Source: Candidula unifasciata | Taxonomy: Eukaryota > Mollusca > Gastropoda > Stylommatophora > Geomitridae | DNA length: 64,000 bases | Assembly: GCA_905116865.2 (NCBI GenBank) | Contig: CAJHNH020008412.1 | Coordinates: 95,001 to 159,000, forward strand | Reading direction: 5' to 3' | Shown: one piece after another, positions 27,401 to 34,732 of the stretch | Position numbering within the stretch: position 1 is the first letter of the stretch | Layout of the letters: every line of letters begins with the position of its first letter | Notes under the pieces: model-generated | Seen by the model: only the letters and a program-made list of their open reading frames with translations | Told to the model about the DNA's origin: nothing | The model's database searches: none | Translations under genes and position numbers: made by a program

Positions 27401-30400
27401 TACACCAAGGTCTGAGAGGACATACATTAAGTGAACTGACAATACACAACATAAGCCAATAACAGGGAGAAACCAAAAACTGAGAGGACACAGCATACAC
27501 CAAGGTCTGAGAGGTCACAACATACACCAAGGACTGAGAGGACACAACATACACCAAGGGCTGAAAGGACACAACATACACCAAGGGCTGAGAGGACACA
27601 ACATACACCAAGGGCTGAGAGGACACAACATACACCAAGGTCTGAGAGGACATACATTAAGTGAACTGACAATACACAACATAAGCCAATAACAGGGAGA
27701 AACCAAAAACTGAGAGGACACAGCATACACCAAGGACTGAGAGGTCACAACATACACCAAGGACTGAGAGGACACAACATACACCAAGGGCTGAGAGGAC
27801 ACAACATACACCAAGGGCTGAGAGGACACAATATACACCAAGGTCTGAGAACTGACAATACACAACATAAGCCAATAACAGGGAGAAACCAAAAACTGAG
27901 AGGACACAACATACACCAAGGGCTGAGAGGACACAATATACACCAAGGTCTGAGAACTGACAATACACAACATAAGCCAATAACAGGGAGAAACCAAAAA
28001 CTGAGAGGACACAACATACACCAAGGGCTGAAAGGACACAACATACACTAAGGTTTGAGAAGACAGGCATTCAGTGAACTGACAAAACACAACATAAGCT
28101 AAGAACATAGAGGACATAAATCAAGAACAGACAGGACACAAGATAAGTCAGACATGATTTAGGCACACAAATTACCTGGCTCTGTAGACTGCCTGGGTCA
28201 TTAGACCCATGGAGACTGGGTCTTCACAGAAGACATTGATGTCTGTTCCACCAAGAATTAGGATATAAGGCAGGTAGCTGTCTGTGGGTGATGAAACAAT
28301 CAACAAGAGTTGACATCCCTGCATGTGTGACATTCCCACATGTGCTCTGGCACCTTCTTCAGTAACTAACAAAGTGGTCATAATAAAAGTACCAGTTGCA
28401 ACTTGATTAAAAGTCCACATCTCGTACCGTGTGAGTGTTGAACATCTTGAAGAACCTCTACTCATGCCACACTGCTGAATTAGTCTTTCAATGTATGAAT
28501 TCTCTGTCCATTTTATTGCCCTGTCCAATTTATCCCGGAGTATTCTTTATCTTAAAATAGCTCATTGCCTAGAGGACTGGCAGCAGTTAATCTATCAGCC
28601 TGCGCGTTACCTCCCACACCTAAATTTCCTGGCCAGAAAATCCATCATTTGCTAAATCTGTGGATAAGGCACACCATTAACATTTATCTAAGATACACGG
28701 ATTCTAAGGGAACCTTCGTGGTCTAACGACTAGACGCTCGCCTGCTGATTGGAAGGTCATGGGTTCGGTTCCTGACAGGGTCTGGACTTTTTTCAAAAAT
28801 GACATTGGCATCCTAGGTCGACACATCTTTGAGTGGATACCAGGTACAGTCCAAGGAAGTAAAACTGGCTGACGTGATGCTGATCACATCACCCACCAAG
28901 TCCATTTGTTCTATAAATTACAGGTCTAGCCCTATATACCCAATAAACCTGAAAGGCGTGGAAAAGGATCGTTCACTTTACTCAACGGACCCTAATTATG
29001 AATAGTTCATCTTAAGATGGGTCTCTTGTTCTTCTTTGTGTTCTCATGTTTTAAACTCTACCCAAACAAAATTCATAGATGTACGTCCAATTCTGGACTT
29101 CGGTCTCTCATTGTGATGGTGAACCTGTCATCATGTTGGTGAACCTGTGTCTCATTGTGTTGGTGAACCTCTACCTCACCGTGTTGGTGAACCTGTACCT
29201 CATCATGTCGGTGAAACTGAATCTCATCATGTTGGTGAACCTGTACCTCATCCTGTTGGTAAACCTGTACCTCATCCTGTTGGTGAACCTGTACCTCATC
29301 ATGTTGGTGAACCTGTATCTCATCATGTTGGTGAACCTGTACCTCACAATGTCGGTGAACATGTACCTCATCATGTCGGTGAACCTGTACCTCACAATGT
29401 CGGTGAACCTGTACCTCATCATGTCGGTGAACCTGTACCCCATTCATTTCGGTGAACCTGTACCTCATCATTTCGGTGAACCTGTACCTCACCATGTCGG
29501 TGAACCTGTACCTCACCATGTCGGTGAACCTGTACCTCATCATGTCGGTGAACCTGTACCCCATCATTTCGGTGAACCTGTACCTCACACCATGTCGGTG
29601 AACCTGTACCTCATCATGTCGGTGAACCTGTACCTCATCATTTCGGTGAACCTGTACCTCACCATGTCGGTGAACCTGTACCCCATCATGTCGGTGAACC
29701 TGTACCTCATCATGTCGGTGAACCTGTACCCCATCATTTCGGTGAACCTGTACCTCATCATTTCGGTGAACCTGTACCTCACCATGTCGGTGAACCTGTA
29801 CCTCACCATTTCGGTGAACCTGTACCCCATCATGTCGGTGAACCTGTACCTCACCATGTCGGTGAACCTGTACCCCATCATTTCGGTGAACCTGTACCCC
29901 ATCATTTCGGTGAACCTGTACCTCATCATTTCGGTGAACCTGTACCCCATCATGTCGGTGAACCTGTACCCCATCATGTCGGTGAACATGTACCTCACCA
30001 TGTCGGTGAACCTGTACCTCATCATTTCGGTGAACCTGTACCTCACCATGTCGGTGAACCTGTACCTCACCATGTCGGTGAACCTGTACCTCATTCTGTT
30101 GGTAAACATGTACCTCACCATGTCGGTGAACCTGTACCTCATCCTGTTGGTAAACCTGTACCTCATCATGTCGGTGAACCTGTACCTCATCCTGTTGGTA
30201 AACCTGTACCTTATCATGTTGGTGAACCTGTACCTCATCATGTCGGTGAACCTGTACCTCACCCTGTTGGTGAACATGTACCTCATCGTGTTGGTGAAAC
30301 TCTACCTTATCATGTTGGTGAACCTGTACTTCATCATGTCGGTAAACCTGTACCTCATCATGTTGGTGAACCTGTACCTCATTATGTTGACGAACCTCTA

Positions 30401-33400
30401 CCTCATCACGTTTATGAACCTCTACCTCATGTTGGTGAACTGCTATCTTCTCAGGTTGGTGCCCCCTACTTCCTTATGTTAGTGCCCCCTACCTCCTTAT
30501 GTTAGTGCCCCCTACCTCCTTACGTTAGTGCCCCCTACCTCCTTATGTTGGTGTTCCTACACCTCCTCATATTCACACTAGTTCTCAGTTCTTTGATGCT
30601 GACAGCATATTTCAACCTTACCTTTCATAAAAGCCCCAGTGCGAAGAGCGTGGATGCCAATCATGACACCATCTTCTTCCTTTGCTATGGAACTTAAGTC
30701 TGGTCTGGCAAAAAGTTCTTTGGGATCATCCTGATGACACCGATATCCTTCATTTCTAAGATGCTCACTGAAACAGATGTTGCTTATAAAGGAACTGAAT
30801 CTGAACAACAACAAAAACTTAATCACGAGTCATAGTTCTACAAATATCTGCTATATGAAAACACATGTGGCCCATACTTCTTCTTCTTCGCGTTCACCAG
30901 CTGTAAACTCTGGCGGAAGGTTCTGGTTGCTCGTCTACTACTGAACTGCAGTCCTGCTCCAGAACCTGAGTGTTGCGTGTGCATCAGTTTTACAGATCTC
31001 ATTCTCTTGAATACAGACTGTTGGTTCCTTGCCTCTCCGGCAGACGCACTCCGTCTTCAAAGGAAGCTCCCCAATTAGTTGACTCTTACAACATGCTTTG
31101 GGGAGGCAGTGGGTCTATTCTTGTTTTCCCCACAATGGGGCCCCGGAACCCACACAGGGGTAGCCCATACTGTCATGTCTGCAGACACGATAAATCTACT
31201 TCAAATTGAGCTGTAAAAAATCTGACAGATGATTTATTTACACAGTAAAACCTCAATGGGCAACCTCCAGGGTATAGCAGTTAGATGCTCGCCTGAGGAT
31301 CAGACGGCCATGGGTTCAAGTCAGCATGGTACCGGATTTTTTTTAAATGCGTGACCTTGGCTTCCAGGATGACCCAGCCTCAAATAGGTATAAGGCAAAG
31401 TCATGGGAAGTTAAGGTGGCCAGCGTGGTGCTGTCCACATCACCCACTGAGTGCAGATTGGTCTAAAAATATAGTTCTAGCCCTATATGCCCTATACCCC
31501 GGAAGGCGTGCAGAAGGGTCCTTTCCTTTCGTACTTGATTGTTCTAACCCCACTTTTGACAGAACCAGTGTCTCCATAGGCATTAGATCTGATTACATGT
31601 CTGTATTTTGCAGTTCCTGTCTTTCCACTGTAGTTAAGAGGTTCTTAGTTGCCAGTGTGCCGGGTAATTACATATCATGCTGGGAAACAATGGTAACACA
31701 CACCATGATGGCTACACATATAAAGTAGTAGATATTACGTTAGTGAGTCAAGATGAGAAAGCTTCAATCAAGATGAAATTGGCTTATTCTTCCACAGTAT
31801 CCCCTCTTTTTTTTAGCATTCACCGGCTGTAAACTCCGGTTTAAAGCTCTGGTTGTATGTCCACTTCTGAATTGTGGTCTTGTTTCAGAAGTTTTGCATG
31901 CATGTTGATTTTACAGATCTGGTTTATACGTATGCAGACTGTTGGTTCCTCAGCCATTAAGCAAACCTTTGAAGAAAACACCCCTAGTCAGTCACCCTTT
32001 ACTACATGCTCGGAGCAGTGGGTCTATTCCTTCTCCCCTAAAACTTGGTCCCAGAACCCACATGGGGTCCTAGAACCCACAAAGTGTCCCACAAAGTGTC
32101 ACTAGAGACAATGTCTGTATATTTCCACTAAAAGCATACACTTTTGTGCTTTATATGTTCATGTCTGCAGTAATGCAGGTGATGAGATACAGCAAAATAT
32201 TCTGGGCAACAAACTGAGAAACATAATGTTTGTGTCCTCACTATTGAAACTAACGACGAGATAGATTGTCTCCAACTCTGTGACTGGTAACAGGTTTGAG
32301 GTTTTGAACAATGGATCAACAACATGGCACACAGGTAGTAACCCATAAGTGCTCTGTTCTTCTTGTAAATCAAGTCTGAGTCCAAGAAGCTAAGCACAGT
32401 GCACAAGCTCTGTAGCACCAGCAAGGATCCTGAAACACCCAGGGGGTGCCTAGATGACCATGTTCTTAGTGCACTTGTGTCCATGACGAGGCGCACACGC
32501 TGTCTGGAGGTGACAGGTTCAATTCCCGGCATGGTAACTATAGCTTTCGATTTTTATGTTGGCTAGTGTGTTCTTCTATCTTTGTACTTCTTTCTATGAG
32601 TGCTGATCAATACACTTTCTGTTACATGATTAATTCATGTTTAAAACAACAACTTGTGTCTAAGAGACTTGTGTTCTTAACAGTGTCGCTTGGTCAATTT
32701 GTTTGCAGTAGGAGAAATGGCTAAATAGCTTTCACATGCAATGCCCAAGAAGATTACTCAGCATTAAATGGTGGGACAAGATGACAAACACTGAGGTACT
32801 GGAAAGAGCAGATATAACAACAGTTTTCTCAATGCTCAGTCTCTGAAGGCTCAGCAGGTTGTATCACATGTGGAGAATGGAGAATGGTAGAGTCCCTACA
32901 GACATCCTCCATGATGAATTACAGATGGATAGATGTCGAGGCCGGCCTCTACTAAGATTTAAAGATGTGTGCAAGCGGGACATGAATGACACAGGTATTG
33001 AAGTAGACCTGTAGGAACAAAATGCCATGGTCTGTGTTGAGTGGAGGAGGAAAATCAGGAATGGAATAATAATGAAGGACAAAATGATTGCAGAAAGGAT
33101 GAGAGCTGAGAGTCTGAAAAAAAAAAAAAAAAATACATGTGATGGCAGCAACGGCCCTGAAATCCCATGCTATCATTGTGGAAGACTTTTCTTAATGCAG
33201 GCGGGTCTTGCTAGTCACACTCTCCATCCCCATGGTTTGTGATTAATATGCCTTGGCATTGCACAATAAAAAACTGTCGTCTGGAAAACCCAAAGGTGCA
33301 TACAAAACCCAAAACAACAAATGTTAACTATCAGATAACTTCAACAAAAAAATCACTTATGTCTAGACAACAGACTGGAAACTTCTTTGTTTTCTTCTAT

Positions 33401-33928
33401 TGTGTTTACACTTAAAAATGCAGTTGGTATATTGTGCTGTGGCATACAGCTAGGCTGCAATAACTATTTCTCAAACTATCTATATTGTGCTGTGGCGTAC
33501 AGCTAGGTTGCAATAACTATTTCTCAAACTATCTATATTGTGCTGTGGTGTACAGGTAGGCTGCAATAACTATTTCTCAAACTATCTATATTGTGCTGTG
33601 GCGTACAGGTAGGTTGCAATAACTGTAATTCTCAAACTATCTATATTGTGCTGTGGCATACAGCTAGGCTGCAATAACTATTTCTCAAACTATCTATATT
33701 GTGCTGTGGTGTACAGGTAGGTTGCAATAACAATATTTCTCAAACTACCACATCCAAATTCAGTGATCCTCCAATAAATTTGCAAATAATTTCCTGAGAA
33801 CCAAAATGGGAAGATTGAAAACTGAAGTGTTTACAACAAAATGGTCAAAACCTGATTCTGCTGATGGTGCAGTAGTTTCCTCCTCCCTTCTGTGAGCCAG
33901 GTGACAACAGGTAGAGTGTGGGAGACAT
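6851..33928 (-). CDS. GLT1D1: GLT1D1, glycosyltransferase 1 domain-containing protein (10 coding exons)
   Basis: Join on the complement: 33852-33928, 30622-30767, 28176-28281, 24173-24264, 23166-23330, 15631-15680, 15226-15272, 13265-13385, 8958-9056, 6851-7063. This gives 1116 nt and 371 residues; vertebrate GLT1D1 is about 346. All introns are GT-AG and every phase is consistent. The product is a GT-B fold glycosyltransferase of the GT4-like group. Visible motifs are GGTDIN (residues 85-90), the nucleotide-sugar-domain loop GGIRPVKNP (179-187), IVGPK, the EX7E motif E260...E268, and LGIPVLARD (272-280), which in the family contacts the sugar-nucleotide. There is no signal peptide or membrane segment. 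The acceptor and substrate of the family are poorly known. The start Met in exon 1 is chosen because LYLLSPGSQKGGGN follows directly and aligns with the family's N-terminal strand and glycine loop; a 5' untranslated exon probably lies upstream. Introns are loaded with minisatellites. Identification is confident; expression and exact ends are inferred. Confidence 0.9.
7275..7752. repeat. 41-bp minisatellite in GLT1D1 intron 9
   Basis: About 11 imperfect units containing agttaacagcacttc, agctttgtcatgtccc and tgagaagcct. It lies between exons 9 and 10. No coding content. Confidence 0.92.
7965..8205 (-). mobile_element. SINE-like repeat, family with B-box ggtaccaggg
   Basis: Shares agttgc(a/g)tatcctt, ttgcagaaccaaccctagca, caggcaaatttta, cagtagtttgcca and gcattacg with a second copy at 56385-56615. 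The better copy contains gggatcgaacctggcacc and ends in an A-box-like ctaagccaca, which reads as a tRNA-type head on the minus strand. A GT microsatellite has expanded inside this copy at 8019-8031. Confidence 0.65.
8210..8640. other. Intronic sequence with a small hairpin
   Basis: No exon seen. ggttgcctttgt (about 8257) and acaaaggcaaacc (about 8312) could pair around a 45-base loop. No other feature supported. Confidence 0.35.
8640..8875 (-). mobile_element. tRNA-derived SINE (ggcgtg/ctagccc family), minus copy
   Basis: Sense strand is minus. Head residues around gcggccgtagattcaaagc are followed by the conserved middle (gtcgacccagcctaaaatgggta type; here gcgacccagcctaaaatggg), tactgagtgctgattgg, and a 3' end near ccatgg...aaagggtccttt. 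Same family as 16225, 28705 and 31255. Confidence 0.65.
8958..9056 (-). CDS. GLT1D1: GLT1D1 coding exon 9
   Basis: Acceptor caatttgtcag at 9057, donor CCAGAG|gttgta. It encodes 33 codons, AMHLGIPVLARDCPANKA then a segment ending HTGHLFDSPE, matching the family's 'AM.l.vPVLARnipgNaavv...TGlLF..P'. Phase 0 at both ends. Confidence 0.93.
9057..9489. other. AT-rich start of GLT1D1 intron 8 remnant
   Basis: A-rich unique sequence between exon 9's acceptor and the 21-bp array. No pyrimidine-rich repeat, SINE or exon recognised beyond the acceptor tract itself. Confidence 0.4.
9490..9950. repeat. 21-bp minisatellite in GLT1D1 intron 8
   Basis: About 22 units of tgatccattgtagccatctgg-type 21-mers (shown to 20 bases: tgatccattgtagccatctg). 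The unit is a multiple of three, so both strands are open (minus strand MATMDHQ heptads). Variants mix cgatcc, caatcc and tgatcc. Confidence 0.95.
10020..13283 (-). repeat. 27-bp minisatellite derived from GLT1D1 exon 8 end plus 5' splice site
   Basis: About 120 tandem units. On the minus strand each unit reads the codons for GMCLAILE or a variant (GMCLAVLE), then gtaggc. That is the end of exon 8 joined to its GT donor and the first intron bases. The first unit is physically the exon end (13265-13288), so the array starts inside the coding exon. Most units keep GAG|GTAGGC; some lose GT (tatctctag and tacatctag variants). Larger blocks are repeated: the tract with the aaagcc, attatagcc and ataggc variants recurs at 12141 and 12679, an offset of 538 bp or about 20 units. 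Near 13160 a length change and stop break the reading frame that continues from exon 8. Confidence 0.95.
13265..13385 (-). CDS. GLT1D1: GLT1D1 coding exon 8, catalytic EX7E exon
   Basis: Acceptor tgcccacag at 13386 restores frame (AA|A), giving KRPGIVYIPGLPVEDAHAV and then SFALVNTSDSEGMCLAILE. The EX7E motif (E260, E268) ends on the last codon. The proximal donor is CTAGAG|gtaggc at 13264/13265. The same 27-base end-of-exon plus donor sequence is then repeated more than 100 times toward lower coordinates. The first four junctions (13264, 13237, 13210, 13183) stay in frame, so 0, 9, 18 or 27 extra residues are possible; the frame closes about 13160. Confidence 0.9.
13575..14335 (+). mobile_element. 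Two adjacent LINE 3'-end fragments
   Basis: The first (about 13600-13800) resembles the tail KLKGRRGRERPREKM...WHGGSSVS seen elsewhere. The second (about 13810-14335) has the reading RLKWLGHIERMS then VTNWKEKANQR, the C-terminal end of a non-LTR reverse transcriptase of the same family as 47022-47762 and 57728-58226. It is frame-broken and lacks the RT core. It lies in GLT1D1 intron 7. Confidence 0.75.
14370..14620 (-). mobile_element. LINE RNase H fragment
   Basis: The minus strand reads VLQWIPGHCGLEGNEIVNRL, a well-preserved RNase H motif block of Jockey/I-type LINEs, followed by LARSGSDMVQS and a helix with IESLIQSCIKK. The sequence before the WIPGH block is lost. A better copy than the one at 2410-2890. 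Confidence 0.82.
14650..15225. other. Intron sequence, no feature
   Basis: Nothing recognised between the LINE fragment and exon 7 apart from scattered T runs. Confidence 0.4.
15226..15272 (-). CDS. GLT1D1: GLT1D1 coding exon 7 (47 nt)
   Basis: Acceptor ctctaccag at 15273, donor AAGAA|gtaagt. It encodes LDATFTATVFEPAIKK (residues 213-228), matching 'evDpvFt.eVk.kvk' in the family. Phase 0 in, phase 2 out. Confidence 0.88.
15340..15500. repeat. Short degenerate repeat of agagtactgtctcacat
   Basis: Five or six imperfect copies of a 25-30 base motif around gagtactgtctcacat between GLT1D1 exons 7 and 6. Too decayed to define a unit length. Confidence 0.55.
15631..15680 (-). CDS. GLT1D1: GLT1D1 coding exon 6 (50 nt)
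   Basis: Acceptor tgttctcttttgtag at 15681, donor CCAAAA|gtaagc. It encodes DWHARNNRIIYLIVGPK, the beta-strand with the 'lvivGPe' end of the family. Too short for ORF-based detection; recovered from splice sites, phase (1 to 0) and motif. Confidence 0.9.
16225..16530 (+). mobile_element. tRNA-derived SINE, intact-looking copy
   Basis: The head gtggctaaggcattgcgagt resembles an A box and gcgatcgaaaccca a B box, as in RNA polymerase III promoters. The body has gtcgacccagcctaaaatgg, ccaggatgagctgtcctggg and caccgagtgctgatggtc; the end is ccgaaaggcgtg then a T-rich tail. It matches 28705 and 31255 along its length and is the best preserved copy. It lies in GLT1D1 intron 5, same insertion sense as +. 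Confidence 0.8.
16531..17517. other. Intron sequence with an unexplained GC-richer segment
   Basis: 16902-17219 contains an open frame (MASVISSSFYQTTDAVRALW...) in a GC-richer patch (16930-17170). I recognise no domain, and no splice sites join it to GLT1D1. It could be a decayed transposable element or retro-fragment. The rest is AT-rich and blank. Confidence 0.35.
17518..17812 (-). mobile_element. AAG-tailed SINE copy
   Basis: On the sense (minus) strand it starts near gtgtgggcttcagggcccca, contains gggaaaacaagaatagaccc, actgcctcccc and a head-to-tail body, and ends ...gtgaacaaagaagaagaa. Full length, about 290 bp. It defines the family ends: ggggcccc-type 5' region and an AAG-repeat 3' tail. 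Confidence 0.82.
17885..18108. repeat. 40-bp tandem repeat, about 5.5 copies
   Basis: Units join gtttcagaaacattatgctg and tttatgagctgtcactattc. High identity between units, so recent. Confidence 0.93.
18408..18437. repeat. Poly-C run of 30
   Basis: Uninterrupted C30 (G30 on the minus strand, the sense of GLT1D1 pre-mRNA). Capable of G-quadruplex or i-motif formation, and likely an unstable or error-prone site in assembly. Confidence 0.95.
18560..23090. repeat. 29-bp minisatellite, 4.5 kb
   Basis: About 155 units of ctgtttgctagtgtggtgct followed by actcctctt. Three subfamilies: gtgtggtgctactcctc, gcgtggtgttactattc and gcgcggtgctactcctc. Interior stretches are nearly homogeneous (19200-19680); other parts are ordered mixtures. 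A block marked by gtagtgctac and two consecutive ctagtctg variants occurs at 22101 and again at 22652, an offset of 551 bp, exactly 19 units, so a recent segmental duplication. The unit length is not a multiple of three. It lies in GLT1D1 intron 5, ending 75 bp from the exon 5 donor. Confidence 0.97.
23166..23330 (-). CDS. GLT1D1: GLT1D1 coding exon 5
   Basis: Acceptor tttgactctgcag at 23331, donor TTTCAAG|gtttta. It encodes residues 141-196, crossing the interdomain linker into the C-terminal Rossmann domain. FAFIGGIRPVKNPLFLVPAF is the conserved 'Gg.RpvKdPlyLv.aF' segment. Enters in phase 1, leaves in phase 1. Confidence 0.93.
23331..24172. other. GLT1D1 intron 4, no feature
   Basis: AT-rich unique sequence. 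It contains an ATA/ATT microsatellite near 23876-23895 and a purine-rich GAA/AAG segment 24050-24160. No second exon seen. Confidence 0.45.
24173..24264 (-). CDS. GLT1D1: GLT1D1 coding exon 4
   Basis: Acceptor tttcctgttcaag at 24265, donor CCACAAG|gtaatt. It encodes residues 110-141: FVVCFSKVDQKRA followed by WPAIQPHKMKVIPQ, matching the family's 'FaVaFTesMke.A...WP...KvyvqsQ'. Confidence 0.9.
24375..24478 (+). mobile_element. 5' fragment of the AAG-tailed SINE
   Basis: Short match to the SINE 5' region: a G-rich tract (ggggggaagaggggggaggg) then ttatagactcagtg, aaaagcatgtcataaaaggc. Truncated before the 27-bp array. Confidence 0.55.
24480..25070. repeat. 27-bp minisatellite (gagaacacagctt family)
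   Basis: About 22 units of gagaacacagcttgtgacat plus tgactgt. The left edge is degenerate (gtcactgac variants), the right part homogeneous. On the minus strand each unit ends gtgttctcacag, which resembles a 3' splice site. Located in GLT1D1 intron 3. Confidence 0.95.
25145..28075. repeat. 27-bp minisatellite (ggacacaacatacacc family), 2.9 kb
   Basis: About 100 units of ggacacaacatacaccaagg plus actgaga. Unrelated in sequence to the other 27-bp arrays. From 26840 onward it is punctuated five times by the same roughly 70-base non-unit segment containing gtgaactgacaatacacaac and gccaataacagggagaaacc (about 26848, 27425, 27655, 27850 and 27955), making a higher-order repeat. On the minus strand units read tgttgtgtcctctcag, resembling a polypyrimidine tract and acceptor. 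Frames are open in several phases because 27 is a multiple of three; none is a gene. Confidence 0.96.
28176..28281 (-). CDS. GLT1D1: GLT1D1 coding exon 3
   Basis: Acceptor catcacccacag at 28282, donor GCCAG|gtaatt. It encodes residues 75-110 with the family hallmark LILGGTDINV, followed by a helix ending TQAVYRAR. Enters in phase 1, leaves in phase 2. Confidence 0.93.
28285..28700. other. Unique sequence upstream of exon 3
   Basis: GLT1D1 intron 2 sequence adjoining the exon 3 acceptor. No repeat or exon recognised. Confidence 0.4.
28705..28985 (+). mobile_element. tRNA-derived SINE
   Basis: The head gtggtctaacgactagacgc (A-box region) and gggttcggttcctgac (B-box region) are tRNA-like. The body includes gtcgacacatctttgagtgg, atgctgatcacatcaccca and ctagccctatatacccaata, and the end is ctgaaaggcgtgg. 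Same family as 16225 and 31255. The two insertions at 28705 and 31255 are head-to-tail in sense. Confidence 0.8.
29100..30440. repeat. 24-bp minisatellite in GLT1D1 intron 2
   Basis: About 55 units of gtgaacctgtacctcatcat plus gtcg. Variants are accatg, atcctg, accccatcatt and ttggt/tcggt. The unit is a multiple of three, so a 467-codon frame on plus is repeat-derived. Edges (29100-29200, 30400-30440) are degenerate. Confidence 0.96.
30441..30565. repeat. 23-bp repeat adjoining the 24-bp array
   Basis: About five units of gttagtgccccctacctcct plus tat, a separate short array that grades out of the 24-bp array's edge (shared gttggtg). It ends 57 bp from the GLT1D1 exon 2 donor. Confidence 0.85.
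30622..30767 (-). CDS. GLT1D1: GLT1D1 coding exon 2
   Basis: Acceptor ctgtttcag at 30768, donor ATGAAAG|gtaagg. It encodes residues 26-75 (SEHLRNEGYRCHQDD...GIHALRTGAFMK), matching the family's 'HL...GH' helix and the 'alALHLyrgG' strand-turn. Enters in phase 2, leaves in phase 1. Confidence 0.9.
30880..31162 (-). mobile_element. AAG-tailed SINE, near full length
   Basis: On the sense (minus) strand: ggggccccattgtggggaaa, acaagaatagacccactgcc, aaccaacagtctgtattcaa, ttctggagcagga, then ...gaacgcgaagaagaagaag. Together with 17518-17812 it fixes the family consensus. In GLT1D1 intron 1. Confidence 0.83.
31255..31540 (+). mobile_element. tRNA-derived SINE
   Basis: Head with gtatagcagttagatgctcg and catgggttcaagtcag (A/B box-like), then atgacccagcctcaaatagg, caccacccactgagtgcaga-type middle and ctagccctatatgcccta, ending ccccggaaggcgtg. 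A member of the 16225/28705 family. Confidence 0.78.
31810..32095 (-). mobile_element. AAG-tailed SINE, diverged copy
   Basis: Plus strand reads ttagcattcaccggctgtaa, acttctgaattgtggtcttg, tttacagatctggtttatac, gcagactgttggttcc and agcagtgggtctattcc in the family order. The ggtcctagaacccacaaagt end is locally duplicated. Confidence 0.75.
32400..32540 (+). mobile_element. tRNA-like SINE head, different family
   Basis: ggtgcctagatgaccatgtt (A-box position) and gtgacaggttcaattcccgg (a near-perfect B box) about 60 bases apart suggest a tRNA-derived head. No family body recognised downstream. Not a functional tRNA: arms do not fold into a cloverleaf by eye. Confidence 0.5.
32690..33245 (+). mobile_element. 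LINE 3' end with C-terminal zinc-finger-like motif
   Basis: Frame-broken plus-strand remnant with GRPLLRFKDVCKRDMNDTGI, then CVEWRRKIRNGI, a lysine run and CYHCGRLFLMQAGLASHTLH. The order (RWLGHV...GRP.LR.KD.CKRD...WR...C..C.R....I.L.SH) is the C-terminus of a common animal non-LTR element with a terminal C2H2 knuckle. It ends at TGA about 33242. In GLT1D1 intron 1. Confidence 0.75.
33425..33755. repeat. 54-bp tandem repeat, about 6 copies
   Basis: Units contain tctatattgtgctgtggcgt, acagctaggttgcaataact and atttctcaaactat. Alternating cagcta/caggta variants hint at a 108-bp dimer. It lies 100 bp inside GLT1D1 intron 1 from exon 1's donor. Confidence 0.93.
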
Positions 33929-33935
33929 GGGAAAT
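33852..33935 (-). CDS. GLT1D1: GLT1D1 coding exon 1
   Basis: Acceptor ggttttgcag at 33936, ATG at 33926-33928, donor ATCAG|gttttg. It encodes residues 1-26, including the beta-strand LYLLSP and glycine-rich GSQKGGGN, the equivalent of the N-terminal nucleotide-fold loop. The 7 nt between the acceptor and ATG suggest an upstream 5' UTR exon; an alternative upstream coding exon cannot be excluded because the frame is open through those 7 nt. Confidence 0.8.
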
Positions 33936-34224
33936 CTGCAAAACCAACAAGAATTACTGATTTACAAAACTCAACTGCTTTACAAATGTTTATTTTTGCA
34001 CAGCCAATATGTGTTGACATGGCACATGATAGTGATTATTAGTATGTCTTGTTAATCCTAAACTATGTTTTATCTATGTGATATTATCTATATGAATCTG
34101 TCTTATCTATTGGATGTTACCAATATTAAACTGTCTTATTTATGTGAATCTATGTTGTTTAATCTATCTGAATGTATGTCTCATCTATGTAAATCAAAGA
34201 GGCCTGCGCTCAAAGACAAGTTAT

Positions 34225-34480
34225 AACAAAAATCAGTAAGAGACAGTCATCATTTTATTTTTGGGTCATGTTATGTGGAAAAAAGAAACAGAATTTGTGA
34301 CCACTGGAAAGACCTGTGGAAAAATAGATGGAGGCAGACAAAAGAAAAAGTATTTTAGCAGCCTTTTGTCATGGTATGGTGTCAGCACACACTAACTTAT
34401 ATATGCTGCTGAAGGTGGCAGATTGTTGAAAGGCATAACTGCCCCTGCCAGTCGATAAGGCACTTGATGATGATGTATTG
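34225..34480 (+). mobile_element. Decayed LINE 3' tail
   Basis: Weak match to the repeating tail pattern seen at 53985-54265 and 62685-62885 (gggtcatgttatg, gaccactggaaagacc, gaggcagac, catggtatgg). No intact frame. Upstream of GLT1D1 exon 1. Confidence 0.45.
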
Positions 34481-34549
34481 CTGGTAAGAAGTAAAGCCCC
34501 TTTTCTTTTCCCCGCCTTCTAGAATAATGGGTACATAGTTCTGACAGAT

Positions 34550-34712
34550 TTTTCTTCTTCTTTGCATTCACCGTTTGTAAACTCCAGTGGAAAGTTCTGG
34601 TTGTTTCTCCGCCTCTGGAATTGAGACTTGTTCCAGAACCCGAGTGCTGTGTGCACATCAATTCTACAGATCTGACTTATTTGAATGCAGACTGTTGGTT
34701 CCTTGCCTCCTT
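34550..34712 (-). mobile_element. Truncated AAG-tailed SINE
   Basis: 3' half of the SINE (tttcttcttctttgcattca through ttggttccttgcctcc on plus). The missing 5' half ends about 13 bp before the target duplication of the TIR element at 34733, so truncation preceded or accompanied that insertion. Confidence 0.75.
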
Positions 34713-34732
34713 AATCTCTTTATTTCCCATTT

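Noticed and set aside
29079..30482. 467-codon plus-strand frame (MSVNLYL repeats)
   Set aside because: 24-bp array inside GLT1D1 intron 2; hydrophobic heptads are an accident of the unit.
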